A stretch of 64,000 nt of DNA, from positions 1 through 64,000 of the forward strand of contig NZ_SCTW01000102.1 in NCBI RefSeq assembly GCF_004322395.1. Direction: 5' to 3'. This stretch comes from Methylobacter sp. GTDB taxonomy: Bacteria > Pseudomonadota > Gammaproteobacteria > Methylococcales > Methylomonadaceae. Of the stretch, positions 1-8,782 are shown in pieces. Each line of letters starts with the position of its first letter. The stretch's first letter is position 1. A program made the position numbers and the translations under genes. The notes beneath the pieces were generated by a model. The model was not told the DNA's origin. It saw only the letters and a list, made by a program, of their open reading frames with translations, and did no database searches.

Positions 1-114
1 ATTTTCTGTAACCTGACTCGCCATTCTATTTCCGGTTCGCATGGCGAAATTTTTCAGCCTCCTCATTTGCAAATTCTTGCAAATGCTATTCGTACTTACA
101 TAAAAACCAAATAA
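1..114 (+). CDS. 3' end of a gene cut by the window edge, possibly an alpha/beta-hydrolase or thioesterase
   Basis: Frame 1 is open from the first base to a TAA at 112-114 and gives 37 residues ending IRTYIKTK. The stretch SGSHGEIFQPPHLQILA resembles the C-terminal part of NRPS/PKS-type thioesterase or alpha/beta-hydrolase domains, where a catalytic His lies in a G-x-H segment and is followed by a P-H and a final helix. This assignment rests on a short motif only. The ORF track omits it because no start lies inside the window. Confidence 0.4.
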   Translation: MFCNLTRHSISGSHGEIFQPPHLQILANAIRTYIKTK

Positions 115-840
115 GTTCAGCTTCATTGAATATTTCAATCCTCAAATATCTGTCAGCGTGCCGCAGCATTTTGTTGATAAGAACCTCAGATCGGGCCGAT
201 AGACACTCTGGAATATATTTTTACAATCTTTGTCGTACGCCGAAGACTTAAGATGTTCAGATGGACTGGAGAGTGTAATTCAATTTCTTGGCTGCCGGTT
301 TACCTCTCATTTCTCTCTTAGAAGACTGTCGGACTTATCAGCTTCTATGTCTCATCTATGTGTAAAATAGCACTGAATTCAACCATTTCACCGGCATGAA
401 TTTATGCGTCACTTTATCCAAATTTGATCGAAACCAACAGTATTTGCTTCCTTTAATTACACCCGAGGCTAGATCATCCCTACCTTGCAGCCGTGCGCGG
501 GTTAGATCTAAAGAACGCTCTATATGAGTAAGCCATTCCTTCCGTCAAGGGGTTAGATGTCAAGAATTATTACAACTTCTAAAGAGACAAATAAAACAGG
601 AAGTTAATACCATAAAAATTAATTTCTCATTAGCCACAGATAAATTATAAATCAGGAACCGTATATACAAATGAAGCACGCACCGTAGTAAAAGCAACAC
701 GGATCGTTAATACGGGCGTTAATCTTCAAGTTATTCCATTTCCAAAATTCGGATGAATCACATTTTAGCTCTCGCGAAAAATCCTGGCGCGCTTACTGAG
801 TAGCGTTAAAAACAACTGAGTTTCCAATAAAGCGAAAAAG
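115..840. other. Long AT-rich intergenic stretch, no gene seen
   Basis: No ORF with a convincing start, ribosome binding site or recognisable domain was seen on either strand. The sequence is AT-rich and contains no obvious transposase remnant or RNA gene. It separates the truncated left-edge gene from the sigma-54 control region of the PEP-CTERM gene. Confidence 0.5.
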
Positions 841-857
841 TGTCATGTTTTTTTACA
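841..857 (+). promoter_or_regulatory. Putative enhancer-binding-protein site upstream of the PEP-CTERM gene
   Basis: The 17-mer TGTCATGTTTTTTTACA lies about 100 bp upstream of the sigma-54 core promoter at 954-971. An almost identical 17-mer, TGTCAGTTTTTTTTACA, occurs at 10171-10187 at a similar distance from a second GG-N10-GC element. The position suits a sigma-54 activator. The PrsR regulator that accompanies PEP-CTERM/exosortase loci is a candidate, but it is not encoded in this window and the link is inference. Confidence 0.5.
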
Positions 858-953
858 ACTACGCTTGCGTCCATAGTACATAGAATGAAACCCATGCAAT
901 CATATTCATAATAACTCCTTATATATCAATATATTGTTATTTTAATCACCTTG

Positions 954-971
954 TTGGCACAAGACCTGCAT
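954..971 (+). promoter_or_regulatory. Sigma-54 (RpoN) promoter of the PEP-CTERM gene
   Basis: TTGGCACAAGACCTGCA has the invariant GG (956-957) and GC (968-969) spaced by exactly 10 bases and a close match to the TGGCAC-N5-TTGCA consensus. A start site near 981 would leave a leader of about 70 nt before the ATG at 1050. A 7-bp inverted repeat (ACCTGCA at 964-970, TGCAGGT at 979-985) overlaps the -12 element and the expected start site. Confidence 0.65.
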
Positions 972-1049
972 ATGTTATTGCAGGTGGACTGAACCACTCT
1001 GAAATAATTAACTTTCACTTAATTAAAAACACAAATAGGAATAGAAACC

Positions 1050-1922
1050 ATGAAAACTAAAAAATTGACAGCAAGCGCTGCCGCACTCGCAGCGGTAATG
1101 GGATTGGCAGCAGCAAGTAGCGCAAATGCTTTTACAATTTATCCTGGCCAAAATTTATTGGAGGACGATGATTTTGAATCTCAAGTCGTCGATACTAACG
1201 GCAATAACCAACTTGACGTGGGCGATACGTTAGAAGGTATAGTCAATATTACAAAAATCGTAGGACAAAGCATACCCGGCCTTCCTTTTAATAACGTTCT
1301 AGGCAGTGGAACCCAATTAGCCGCAATCTTCAAGACCGAGGTTACCTCCAGAACCGATATAGTGCCTGGTTTTGCAAATTACAGTTTCGGCACGAAAACG
1401 GGCGAAACATCAATATTCAAGTTTTTCGCACTGAATGCTGAGACATTTCCTTCAAGTGGTGGATGTACATCATTTGCCGCGTGTGAAACTCTTTTAACCG
1501 CAGGCGCATCTGCATGGTGGGAATTTGGCTTTACTGGGGATGCCGATGAAGAATGGAATTCTACAAACACACCAGTGAATCCTGATATCTTCACGGGCGT
1601 TTCAACAAGCTTGGCTTTGGGCAACTTCAAATTTGCACTTGGCCTTATCGACAAGCACAATGCTCCCGATCTTAAATTGGTAGATTTGGATTGCCTACCC
1701 GGAATTCTTTATAACTGCGCAGGCGACGGCAAAGTTCAGCTTGCTGCTAGCGGTTCCGTTTTAGGCACAAAAGAAATTTTGGCCCAAAACCCCAACTTCC
1801 CCTACACCGTATCCAGCGATACCGATTTTCATATCAACGTAGTACCCGAGCCAACCAGTCTAGCTCTACTCGGCGCAGGTCTATTTGGTTTTGGATTCAG
1901 ACAGCGTAAAAACCAAGCTTAA
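1050..1922 (+). CDS. PEP-CTERM sorting domain protein
   Basis: This is a secreted protein of 290 residues. It starts with a classical signal peptide (MKTKKLTASAAALAAVMG..., cleavage expected near SANA, residue 27). It ends with a textbook PEP-CTERM tail: VPEPTS, a hydrophobic helix LALLGAGLFGFGF, then the basic cluster RQRK. Exosortase A, encoded at 11051-12571, is expected to cut at the PEP motif so that the body can be released or surface-anchored. The middle has four cysteines but no domain I recognise. Expression probably depends on the sigma-54 promoter just upstream. A hairpin at 1935-1968 ends the transcript, so the gene seems monocistronic. Confidence 0.9.
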   Translation: MKTKKLTASAAALAAVMGLAAASSANAFTIYPGQNLLEDDDFESQVVDTNGNNQLDVGDTLEGIVNITKIVGQSIPGLPFNNVLGSGTQLAAIFKTEVTSRTDIVPGFANYSFGTKTGETSIFKFFALNAETFPSSGGCTSFAACETLLTAGASAWWEFGFTGDADEEWNSTNTPVNPDIFTGVSTSLALGNFKFALGLIDKHNAPDLKLVDLDCLPGILYNCAGDGKVQLAASGSVLGTKEILAQNPNFPYTVSSDTDFHINVVPEPTSLALLGAGLFGFGFRQRKNQA

Positions 1923-1934
1923 TCCGGCATTAGT

Positions 1935-1968
1935 TATCTGGAAGCACCATCCGTGGAGCTTCCAGATA
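1935..1968 (+). terminator. Hairpin terminator after the PEP-CTERM gene
   Basis: TATCTGGAAGC (1935-1945) and GCTTCCAGATA (1958-1968) form a perfect 11-bp stem that continues with a CCA/TGG inner stem after one mismatch. It lies 13 nt after the stop codon. There is no run of T, so it may act as an mRNA 3'-end structure rather than a canonical intrinsic terminator. Confidence 0.6.
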
Positions 1969-2288
1969 CAATACCACCTCTTACCTATTTAAGAATGCCG
2001 TTTTTCGTTACTGCTTACGAGCAATAATCCCCGCAATACATGGGCTGTAGCCCTCCCGATTTAAAAAATGTGTTCCACCCGGATCAATTTTGACAGTGTA
2101 AAAACCCACATACCAAACTAATCTTTATTCCCAAAGCTGGACGGGGCATATTGCGTAAATATCTATCGTCAATACAACAAACACGGTGCTAGAAATCCCC
2201 CTGGCTAATTTGAAAAAAATTAATCCATTTTCCACGCTCCATGTAAAAATGCTCCTCCACAACAATTATTAAATCAGGAGAGAACACC

Positions 2289-3347
2289 ATGCCCACATCC
2301 GGCGCTTTAAACCTCATTTTACAAGCCGCGCACCAAGCACCGTCCGCCGACAATTCCCAGCCGTGGCGATTGGGCTGGTTTAATCAAACTTTAAGCGTTG
2401 CTTATGACACCGCTCGGGTAAGCCATAAAACTTTCCCGGCCGATAGCCCGGCGACCCTATTAACAATAGGTGCGGCTCAGGAAAACATTACCCAGGCCGC
2501 GAATGCAATCGGACACCCACTTACATGGCAAGTTCCTACCAGCCTGGATCCTAATCAGCCTGTTTACTGTCAGGCTCTGCTTGAACAAGCCACTGAAAGC
2601 ACTCAAGTTTCCGCTGATGCGCTGCCTTTATTCAAGCGGCACACCAACCGCTTACCTTATCGAGCACAAAGGCTACCCGAAACCTTGCTCAATACGTTAA
2701 AAAAACAAACAGAAGCATCGGCCCACGTGGTGGTTATCGATCAGCCGTCGACAATCAGTCAGGTTGCCGGTTTGGTTAAACAGGCTTCTGAAATTCGATT
2801 TCAAACCCGTGAAATCCACGAATGGCTTGCTAAAAGTTTACGCTTTGGCAAATCCTCTGGTTCGTACGATGACGGTTTAGATGTGAATACTTTGGATTTA
2901 CCTCCAGGCGGCATTGCCTTTCTGAAGCTAATCAGTGCTTGGCCGCGCATGAAAATCCTTAATTTATTAGGCGCTTATAAAGCTTTGTCATTTATTGATT
3001 CCAGGCCGGTTAAAGATGCTCCTGCGCTGGTGGCCATTGTCGGACCTTCGGGCTTTCAGGATATTTTAGCTGCAGGCCAGTTGATGGACCGTATCTGGAT
3101 TGATTTAAACGCTCAAGGTATCGCAGTTCATCCCTATTATGTGATTGCCGATCAGTTACACAGGCGGCAAGCAGGGGCAATTCCTGCCGGTTTAGAAAAA
3201 CAGGCCGATGCAGTCTTTACCAAGGCTAGGGAAATATTCCAATTCGGCGAAGGAGAAACATTACAGATGCTGCTACGGGTTGGCTATCCTAAAAAAACTC
3301 CGGTATTGTCGAAGCGGCTACCACTTGAAGTTGTTTGTTCCATATAG
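2289..3347 (+). CDS. Nitroreductase-like (Acg-type) FMN protein
   Basis: This 352-residue protein has a nitroreductase-type N-terminus (LILQAAHQAPSADNSQPW), where family members bind FMN phosphate, and a later segment with QLMDRIWIDLNAQGIAVHPY, typical of large nitroreductases that keep only part of the catalytic fold (Acg and Rv1355c-like proteins). It begins at an ATG with a good Shine-Dalgarno site (AGGAGAG). Its convergent neighbour is a ThiF-like E1 enzyme. ThiF and nitroreductase domains are fused in mycobacterial Rv1355c-type proteins, so the two probably work together. The substrate is unknown. Confidence 0.75.
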   Translation: MPTSGALNLILQAAHQAPSADNSQPWRLGWFNQTLSVAYDTARVSHKTFPADSPATLLTIGAAQENITQAANAIGHPLTWQVPTSLDPNQPVYCQALLEQATESTQVSADALPLFKRHTNRLPYRAQRLPETLLNTLKKQTEASAHVVVIDQPSTISQVAGLVKQASEIRFQTREIHEWLAKSLRFGKSSGSYDDGLDVNTLDLPPGGIAFLKLISAWPRMKILNLLGAYKALSFIDSRPVKDAPALVAIVGPSGFQDILAAGQLMDRIWIDLNAQGIAVHPYYVIADQLHRRQAGAIPAGLEKQADAVFTKAREIFQFGEGETLQMLLRVGYPKKTPVLSKRLPLEVVCSI

Positions 3348-3353
3348 CCGTTA

Positions 3354-3389
3354 GGTTATTGGGTTGCTGTTTTTTGCAACTCAATAACC
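3354..3389. terminator. Bidirectional terminator between nitroreductase and thiF-like genes
   Basis: GGTTATTGGGTTGC and GCAACTCAATAACC form a 14-bp stem with one G-U wobble around the loop TGTTTTTT. It lies directly after the nitroreductase stop and between convergent genes, so it could end transcription from both sides. Confidence 0.65.
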
Positions 3390-3444
3390 TCTAATTATCC
3401 TGGCAATGCAAGCAGCGCCTATTTTGTATGAAAAATTAAGCTAT

Positions 3445-3462
3445 TAATGATAGCTATCATTA
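3445..3462. promoter_or_regulatory. 18-bp perfect palindrome resembling a Fur box
   Basis: TAATGATAGCTATCATTA is a perfect palindrome built from NATAAT-like units and is followed by TC. It resembles, but does not exactly match, the Fur consensus GATAATGATAATCATTATC. It lies between convergent gene ends, an odd place for an operator, so binding is only a possibility. Confidence 0.35.
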
Positions 3463-3510
3463 TCTCGAAATAGATAGCCACATAAATACTATACAGCGAT
3501 ACAACCTAAA

Positions 3511-4395
3511 TCAAGCTACTGTTTTCTCAGCTATTTTTTTAAATTGCCGTTTTGCCAGCATTAACCTAAGGCGTTGTAAAGGATTGCTGTTTCCTCCGGG
3601 ACGCCAAGTTTTGACCAGCTTGTTTTGATAAGCGTCAAAATGCAGACCCCATGGCGCCGCGACTATATTGCCCCGTTTCAACAAGATTTTTAACGCCTGG
3701 GAAGCTGCAACACCTGCGCAGAGCTCGCAGCCCATCGGTGTGGAGGGACCTTTGTGATTTAGTAGATCAAAGGTTGTCGGGTCAACCAGATAGCCGCCAT
3801 GCAACATGGCGGGCGATAATCCGATTAAAAAATGCAGAGCTTTGTCCATGTCCGACTTTCCTTGCATTTGAAAGTATTGTTCAAAAGTCATTTGCCCGGG
3901 CAGGAAATTTAAGAATGCTGAACCCATACCTAGCGGCGCGGCAGTGACCGCTGGAATACCACGTTCGGCGCAAGCGGCAAAAATTGATTCACGGGCGGCA
4001 AAAGCAAAAAAATCGATGCCATCCACATATACATCCACATCTGTTAAAAATTCTGCCAGATTATCCGGGGTTACACCGTCTGGAAATTTTTTTATTTCCA
4101 ACGTAGGATTGACATCAAGTGCCATTTCTTCAAGGACTTCGGATTTGTGGCGATTAAGATGAGACATGCTGGCACCAGCCTGGCGATTAAAGTTAGGCAG
4201 TTCAAAACGGTCAAAATCGGAAATGTTAAATTTTCCGACACCTAATCGCGTCAGGGTTATTAAATGGCTTCCACCTACACCACCTAAACCGGCAATAGCG
4301 ACGCGTTTGTTTTTTAGTATATTTTGTTCTTCGCGGGTCATCCAGCCGATGTTTCTTGAAAAAGCAGTATGGTAATCAAAGAGTGTGTTGGTCAT
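3511..4395 (-). CDS. ThiF/MoeB/HesA-family E1-like adenylyltransferase
   Basis: The protein has 294 residues. E1-like enzymes of this family adenylate a C-terminal carboxylate, usually of a ubiquitin-like protein or a peptide. The Rossmann nucleotide loop GLGGVGGSHL (about residues 36-45) and the following DFDRFELPNFNRQ segment, which carries the adenylation Asp, Asn and Arg, are visible, as is a CELC pair near residue 224. The C-terminal FxAYQNKLVK segment fits Rv1355c-type ThiF domains. Genes for a nitroreductase-like protein and a GNAT acyltransferase flank it. No ubiquitin-like partner is visible. It diverges from the acyltransferase gene. Confidence 0.8.
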   Translation of the reverse strand: MTNTLFDYHTAFSRNIGWMTREEQNILKNKRVAIAGLGGVGGSHLITLTRLGVGKFNISDFDRFELPNFNRQAGASMSHLNRHKSEVLEEMALDVNPTLEIKKFPDGVTPDNLAEFLTDVDVYVDGIDFFAFAARESIFAACAERGIPAVTAAPLGMGSAFLNFLPGQMTFEQYFQMQGKSDMDKALHFLIGLSPAMLHGGYLVDPTTFDLLNHKGPSTPMGCELCAGVAASQALKILLKRGNIVAAPWGLHFDAYQNKLVKTWRPGGNSNPLQRLRLMLAKRQFKKIAEKTVA

Positions 4396-4605
4396 GGTAA
4401 TGGTCCTGATAATTTAAATTGCGGGACGAGCTTAATCGTTTCTAACCATATATCATCTTTAACAATTCGACAATCCATTTATTTAACCGATTATTAATTG
4501 AATATATTGAGAATAAATTCTTCTCTCCTTATTTATGTGATCAACAAAAACTGGTTTTCGATGTTTATTTTTTCAGATTGTTAAGAACCATTTTTATTAT
4601 TCCGC

Positions 4606-4611
4606 TATAAT
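4606..4611 (+). promoter_or_regulatory. Possible -10 element for the acyltransferase gene
   Basis: A perfect TATAAT lies 47 bp upstream of the acyltransferase ATG in the AT-rich divergent region 4396-4657. No good -35 hexamer is visible at the right spacing, so this is weak evidence for a sigma-70 promoter. Confidence 0.3.
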
Positions 4612-4657
4612 TTTCCAAACAATTAATTACCTATATTAAAATTAAAACGGTATTCCT

Positions 4658-5389
4658 ATGACTAAAAGCATTATTGATACCTTTAACGAATATTTCGATA
4701 TAGTACCTGCAATTTCGGACGAGCTTAAAAACGAGGTTTATAAATTGCGTTATCAGGTATATTGCCTTGAAACCGGATTTGAAGACCCCGCTTTACACCC
4801 TGACGGTATGGAATACGACGAGTTTGACAGTCATTCTGTCCATTATCTGATTCGTCATCGAAAACTTGGTGTTTATATGGCAACGACTCGTCTTATCCTG
4901 CCCTGCCCGGAGAACATTGAAAAACTATATCCAATCGAAATATATACAAAAATAGACGATTTTGGAGCGCTAAAACATATATCAAGAAATTGTCTAGCGG
5001 AAGCGTCGAGATTTTGCGTATCAAAGGAGTTTAGACGAAGAAAACATGAGATAAATACCGTATCGGGTATTAGTGAAGAAGTAGAAAAAGTTTTTGCTCA
5101 AGATGAGCGGCGTATTTTTCCTCATCTTACCCTTGCGTTGTTCACCTGTTTAATTAAAATGAGTCGCGAAAACAACGTCCTTGATTGGTATGCAGTTATG
5201 GAACCGGCATTGATACGGGTTTTTTCAAGCATAGGGATGAATTTTATCGGCATCGGTCCATTAACGGATTATCATGGCATGCGGCGTCCTTGTACCATTA
5301 GGGTAGATGATTTGTTGAATGGAGTGGCAAGAAAAAACACAGAATATTGGGATGTGCTAACTAATAAAGGACAGTTCTGGGCCATATAG
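4658..5389 (+). CDS. PEP-CTERM/exosortase-associated GNAT acyltransferase
   Basis: This 243-residue protein belongs to the GNAT-fold family regularly found with exosortases and related to N-acyl amino acid and acyl-homoserine lactone synthases. Visible signature segments are EVYKLRYQVYCLETGFE near the N-terminus, YDEFDSHSVHYLIRH, and AEASRFCVSKEFRR in the middle. Such enzymes use acyl-ACP or acyl-CoA donors, but the acceptor here is unknown. It lies between a ThiF-like gene and a TolC/ABC exporter and about 6 kb from exosortase A. The ATG start has only a weak ribosome binding site. Confidence 0.8.
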   Translation: MTKSIIDTFNEYFDIVPAISDELKNEVYKLRYQVYCLETGFEDPALHPDGMEYDEFDSHSVHYLIRHRKLGVYMATTRLILPCPENIEKLYPIEIYTKIDDFGALKHISRNCLAEASRFCVSKEFRRRKHEINTVSGISEEVEKVFAQDERRIFPHLTLALFTCLIKMSRENNVLDWYAVMEPALIRVFSSIGMNFIGIGPLTDYHGMRRPCTIRVDDLLNGVARKNTEYWDVLTNKGQFWAI

Positions 5390-5536
5390 CCTAAAATTAA
5401 CTATGCCCATACGCATCATTGTCGGTTTACTTCCTGCGGACAAGTAACACTACAAACATGACAAAGTCAAAGATAACGTTTACCTTGTTTAAGGCATGCA
5501 GCGTCGTAGTATATGAAATTCATACCAGTAATCAAT

Positions 5537-6826
5537 TTACAAGATGCCTATTGCACGGCGTAAGTGCAGCACAGCCAATGCCGCATCATAATTGGCATCG
5601 TTAAAATTGCCGTGCGTAGTAGTACGTAAATCTTCCGCCTTAAGCACGTCTGTATTGGTGGACAAACCCTGCTGATAGCGGTCGGCAGTCACTTTTAAGT
5701 TTTCATCGGCTTGCGCTATGGCTTGCTGAGTCACCGTTATGCGTTTTTGTGTTTCTTGAAAATCCAACCAAGCCTGTCTTACTTCTAATCCGATCATGGT
5801 GGTTAAATCATCCCGCTGCTCTTTTAAGGAAATAGCTTGCCGAGTAATCGTATCGCTTCGATGACGGGAACTGCCGTCAAATATTTTCCACTCCACTCCG
5901 ACATTAGCCATCCACATACCCTGAAACGCCTGATAGCGGTTTTCCTGATATTGATAGCCGCCATTAACGGCAACCTGTGGCAGCAGATCGGCTTTTGCAC
6001 TCTCCGCCTGCTGTTCCAATGATTCTGTCTGTTGTGCAAGTGCTGCCAATTCCGGACGCATTTTTAACGCGTTGCTGCTCAGGTCGCTTAATGTTTCTTT
6101 TGGAACATTCGGGAACTGGTGGACCAGTTTAACGGCATTGGCAAGATTTCGATCCAACAACCGGTTATAGTGCGCCCTAGCAACATCCAGCTGATTATTC
6201 GCCTGCACAACCAGCTGCTGGGCATTGACTAATTCGACATTGGCCGCCAATACGTCATTGCGCGCGACTACGCCTTGATCGAACAGATTGTTCACATCCT
6301 TCATGTGCTGCCCTAACATATCGACATGACTTTGCGCGACCTGTAAGGCGCTTTCCTTGCGCAATACCGTGACATAGGCTTCCGCCACCTGCATTTTGAT
6401 GTTTAATACCGAGGTGATCTCGTTGGATTGAACTGCTTGCAATGAAGCTTCGGCGGCATCAATGCTATGACTGATGCGGCCGCTGGTAAAAATAGGCACC
6501 GAGGCGATCGCCTGAGCTTTTACGCTTCCGGCCTGGCTGGTATTAAACTGAGCTGTTTGGCCGTCTATTTGGGTTTTTGCTGTGGGTGTTTCACTAAACT
6601 GAGTATAACCACTGCTCACATTAAGGCTTGGCAATCGTTGCCCTTTAACCGAATTCAACTGCTGTTCTGATGCGCTGGTATCGGCTTTTGCTGATTTGAT
6701 CTGATGGTTATTTTCGATAGCAATGCTCCAGGCATCTTCCAACGTTTCCGCCGAAGCTTCTGTAGCAGTCAATATTATTAAAACGCTCATCAAGCCGGCA
6801 ATCAGACAATTGTTATTCATTAGCAT
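5537..6826 (-). CDS. TolC-family outer membrane efflux protein
   Basis: This is a 429-residue outer membrane factor with a signal peptide (about 26 residues, ending EASA) and two TolC repeats rich in coiled-coil helices, with the typical LRPELAALAQQ-like segment present as KMRPELAALAQQ. It should trimerise and form the outer membrane exit duct for the HlyD/ABC genes immediately to its right on the same strand, from which it is separated by 108 nt. An ATG three codons in (MNNN) could be the real start. Its natural substrate cannot be read from sequence. Confidence 0.9.
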   Translation of the reverse strand: MLMNNNCLIAGLMSVLIILTATEASAETLEDAWSIAIENNHQIKSAKADTSASEQQLNSVKGQRLPSLNVSSGYTQFSETPTAKTQIDGQTAQFNTSQAGSVKAQAIASVPIFTSGRISHSIDAAEASLQAVQSNEITSVLNIKMQVAEAYVTVLRKESALQVAQSHVDMLGQHMKDVNNLFDQGVVARNDVLAANVELVNAQQLVVQANNQLDVARAHYNRLLDRNLANAVKLVHQFPNVPKETLSDLSSNALKMRPELAALAQQTESLEQQAESAKADLLPQVAVNGGYQYQENRYQAFQGMWMANVGVEWKIFDGSSRHRSDTITRQAISLKEQRDDLTTMIGLEVRQAWLDFQETQKRITVTQQAIAQADENLKVTADRYQQGLSTNTDVLKAEDLRTTTHGNFNDANYDAALAVLHLRRAIGIL

Positions 6827-6934
6827 AGAGCATACCCATATATAAAAATTTAGAACTCTCTATAATTATAGTTGGGATTTTTCTTAGAAACTATCTTAAA
6901 TACTGCAGCTAAGTTATTTAATTTTTTTAGTTTC

Positions 6935-7600
6935 TCAGTTTTTAATAATACCGTCTTCGAGTTCCACTATCCGATCAGCGATATCAAGAATTCGATAGTC
7001 ATGAGTCACCAGCAATATGGTCGTGCCTGATTCTCTGGCAAGTTTTTTAAGTATGCCAACTGCGTCGTGACCGCTTTGCTTATCCAGCGATGCAGTAGGT
7101 TCATCGGCAAGTATGATTTTTGGATTACCGACCAAAGCCCGCGCAATTGATACGCGTTGGCGCTGGCCGCCTGAAAGTTGGTCCGGCTTGTAATGAAGAC
7201 GGCTGGATAAGCCTACGGCAGACAACAACTCTGCGGAACGTTTAAGTCGTTCTCGCTCATTCAAGTCACTGTGCATTTCAAGAGCCATGCTGACGTTTTG
7301 CACAGCAGTCAATGATTTAAGCAAGTTGTGTTGCTGGAAGATATAGCCTATTTGCTGGCGTATTTGCACTTTGATGTGCTCTATACTGTTTACAAGCTGC
7401 TTGTTCAATACTGAAACACTACCTTCTTCCGCTTGGCGTAATCCACCAATAATAGTCAATAAGGTGGTTTTCCCCGATCCCGACGGCCCGGTCATGATAA
7501 CAATCTCACCGGCATCTATAGAGAGGTTGACCTGTTTTAACACCTGTCTTTGCAATTCACCGTTGCCATAGCTAAAACTCAAATCTTGTACATTAATCAT
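6935..7600 (-). CDS. ABC transporter ATP-binding protein, DevA family
   Basis: This 221-residue ATPase has Walker A GPSGSGKTT (about residues 38-46), signature LSGGQRQR, Walker B IILADEPTASLD and the switch His in LLVTHDYR. Family resemblance is to DevA and MacB/LolD-type ATPases that pair with FtsX-like permeases. It is third in a three-gene unit (membrane fusion protein, permease, ATPase) with 12 nt between it and the permease gene. In cyanobacteria, DevBCA with TolC exports heterocyst glycolipids. The cargo here is unknown. Confidence 0.9.
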   Translation of the reverse strand: MINVQDLSFSYGNGELQRQVLKQVNLSIDAGEIVIMTGPSGSGKTTLLTIIGGLRQAEEGSVSVLNKQLVNSIEHIKVQIRQQIGYIFQQHNLLKSLTAVQNVSMALEMHSDLNERERLKRSAELLSAVGLSSRLHYKPDQLSGGQRQRVSIARALVGNPKIILADEPTASLDKQSGHDAVGILKKLARESGTTILLVTHDYRILDIADRIVELEDGIIKN

Positions 7601-7612
7601 GTCTGTCGGCCA

Positions 7613-8782
7613 TCAGAACATATCCGCAGGATTAGCCGATTTAAGTTTACGCATGGCGAGCATACCGGCCGTTGCACACATGGTTAAAATAAATAGGAAG
7701 ATGGTAATAGTTTTATTCAATGTCATAGGCATGGGCATATAAATTTGTCCCTCAGCCAAGTGATAAAGACCAATTGACAATATATAGCCCGGCATAAACC
7801 CTAAAATAGCCAAAAAAAATGCCGATGCAAAAACAACTCTTATAAAATAATTGTTCTTGTATCCCATCGCTTTTAAAGTGGCAAACTCATTCAGATGGTT
7901 AGCTATATCAGTAAAGAGAATTTGGTAAACGATTACCATGCCTACTACCAACCCCATAACTGCCCCAAAACCAAAGATAAAACCGATAGGGGTCCTAATT
8001 TGCCAATAAAGCTTCTCAGATGCGACTAATTGATCAAGCGTGAAAAAATTGATATTTTTATTAAGCATGGCCGTAAGTTCTGACCTTACTTTCTCTACAT
8101 TAGCACCTGGCGCCAGTTTGATAATTCCAAGGTCGATCTTTTCAAGAGTCCGGTTGGGAAAAATCCGTGAAAAATTCAAGTCACTGGTGACCACATTAGC
8201 GTCGGCCGAAAACGAGATTCCCAACCGAAAAAGCCCTACCGTTTTAACTTTATGGTCATTTATTTCATTAAGATCCTTTCCCTCGGAAATTAATTTACGC
8301 ATGAGGCCAAATTCAGGCCGGGAGGATTCATCAAAGAGTATCGTATCTTGTTGGCGAAGCTGTTCATGGTTAGCCTGGATTTCCTTGATATCCATAAGAT
8401 TAACGTCTGTGTCATATCCATAGACTACCAATGTTCTTTTAATTCGTGTTTCTGTATCCTTGAATTGAGCTAACCCCATATACATAGGATAGGCGGAAGC
8501 TACTTCAGGATGGCCAAGGGCGCGCATTAGTTCGCTGCGTTCAAATTGTACCGAACGCCACATTGCTTCGGTTTGTTTGTGCATAAGAAATAAATCGCCA
8601 TTCATTTTGGTTGGCGAAGAAGAAGCGCCGGCAAAAAGTGAGTCTTTAAAGCCAATCTGCATAAAAACCAACACCGTAGCAAACAATACGCCGAATATAG
8701 CGGCTATGAGCTTGGTGCGGTCATGAAACAATTGCCGCCAAGCCAGACGCGCAGGAAACCAAAATGATGTAATCAGACTCAT
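7613..8782 (-). CDS. ABC transporter permease, DevC family
   Basis: The protein has 389 residues. It has an N-terminal membrane helix (about residues 20-45), a large periplasmic MacB-PCD-like domain, and three C-terminal helices around IGFIFGFGAVMGLVVGMVIV, RVVFASAFFLAILGF and TITIFLFILTMCATAGM, which is the FtsX/DevC layout. The segment FATLKAMGYKNNY is the coupling region expected between helices. It overlaps the upstream fusion-protein gene by 4 bp (ATGA), so the two are translationally coupled. Confidence 0.88.
   Translation of the reverse strand: MSLITSFWFPARLAWRQLFHDRTKLIAAIFGVLFATVLVFMQIGFKDSLFAGASSSPTKMNGDLFLMHKQTEAMWRSVQFERSELMRALGHPEVASAYPMYMGLAQFKDTETRIKRTLVVYGYDTDVNLMDIKEIQANHEQLRQQDTILFDESSRPEFGLMRKLISEGKDLNEINDHKVKTVGLFRLGISFSADANVVTSDLNFSRIFPNRTLEKIDLGIIKLAPGANVEKVRSELTAMLNKNINFFTLDQLVASEKLYWQIRTPIGFIFGFGAVMGLVVGMVIVYQILFTDIANHLNEFATLKAMGYKNNYFIRVVFASAFFLAILGFMPGYILSIGLYHLAEGQIYMPMPMTLNKTITIFLFILTMCATAGMLAMRKLKSANPADMF

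Noticed and set aside
5419-5604. Plus-strand ORF after the acyltransferase gene
   Set aside because: It runs into the tolC-like gene end on the other strand and shows no domain.
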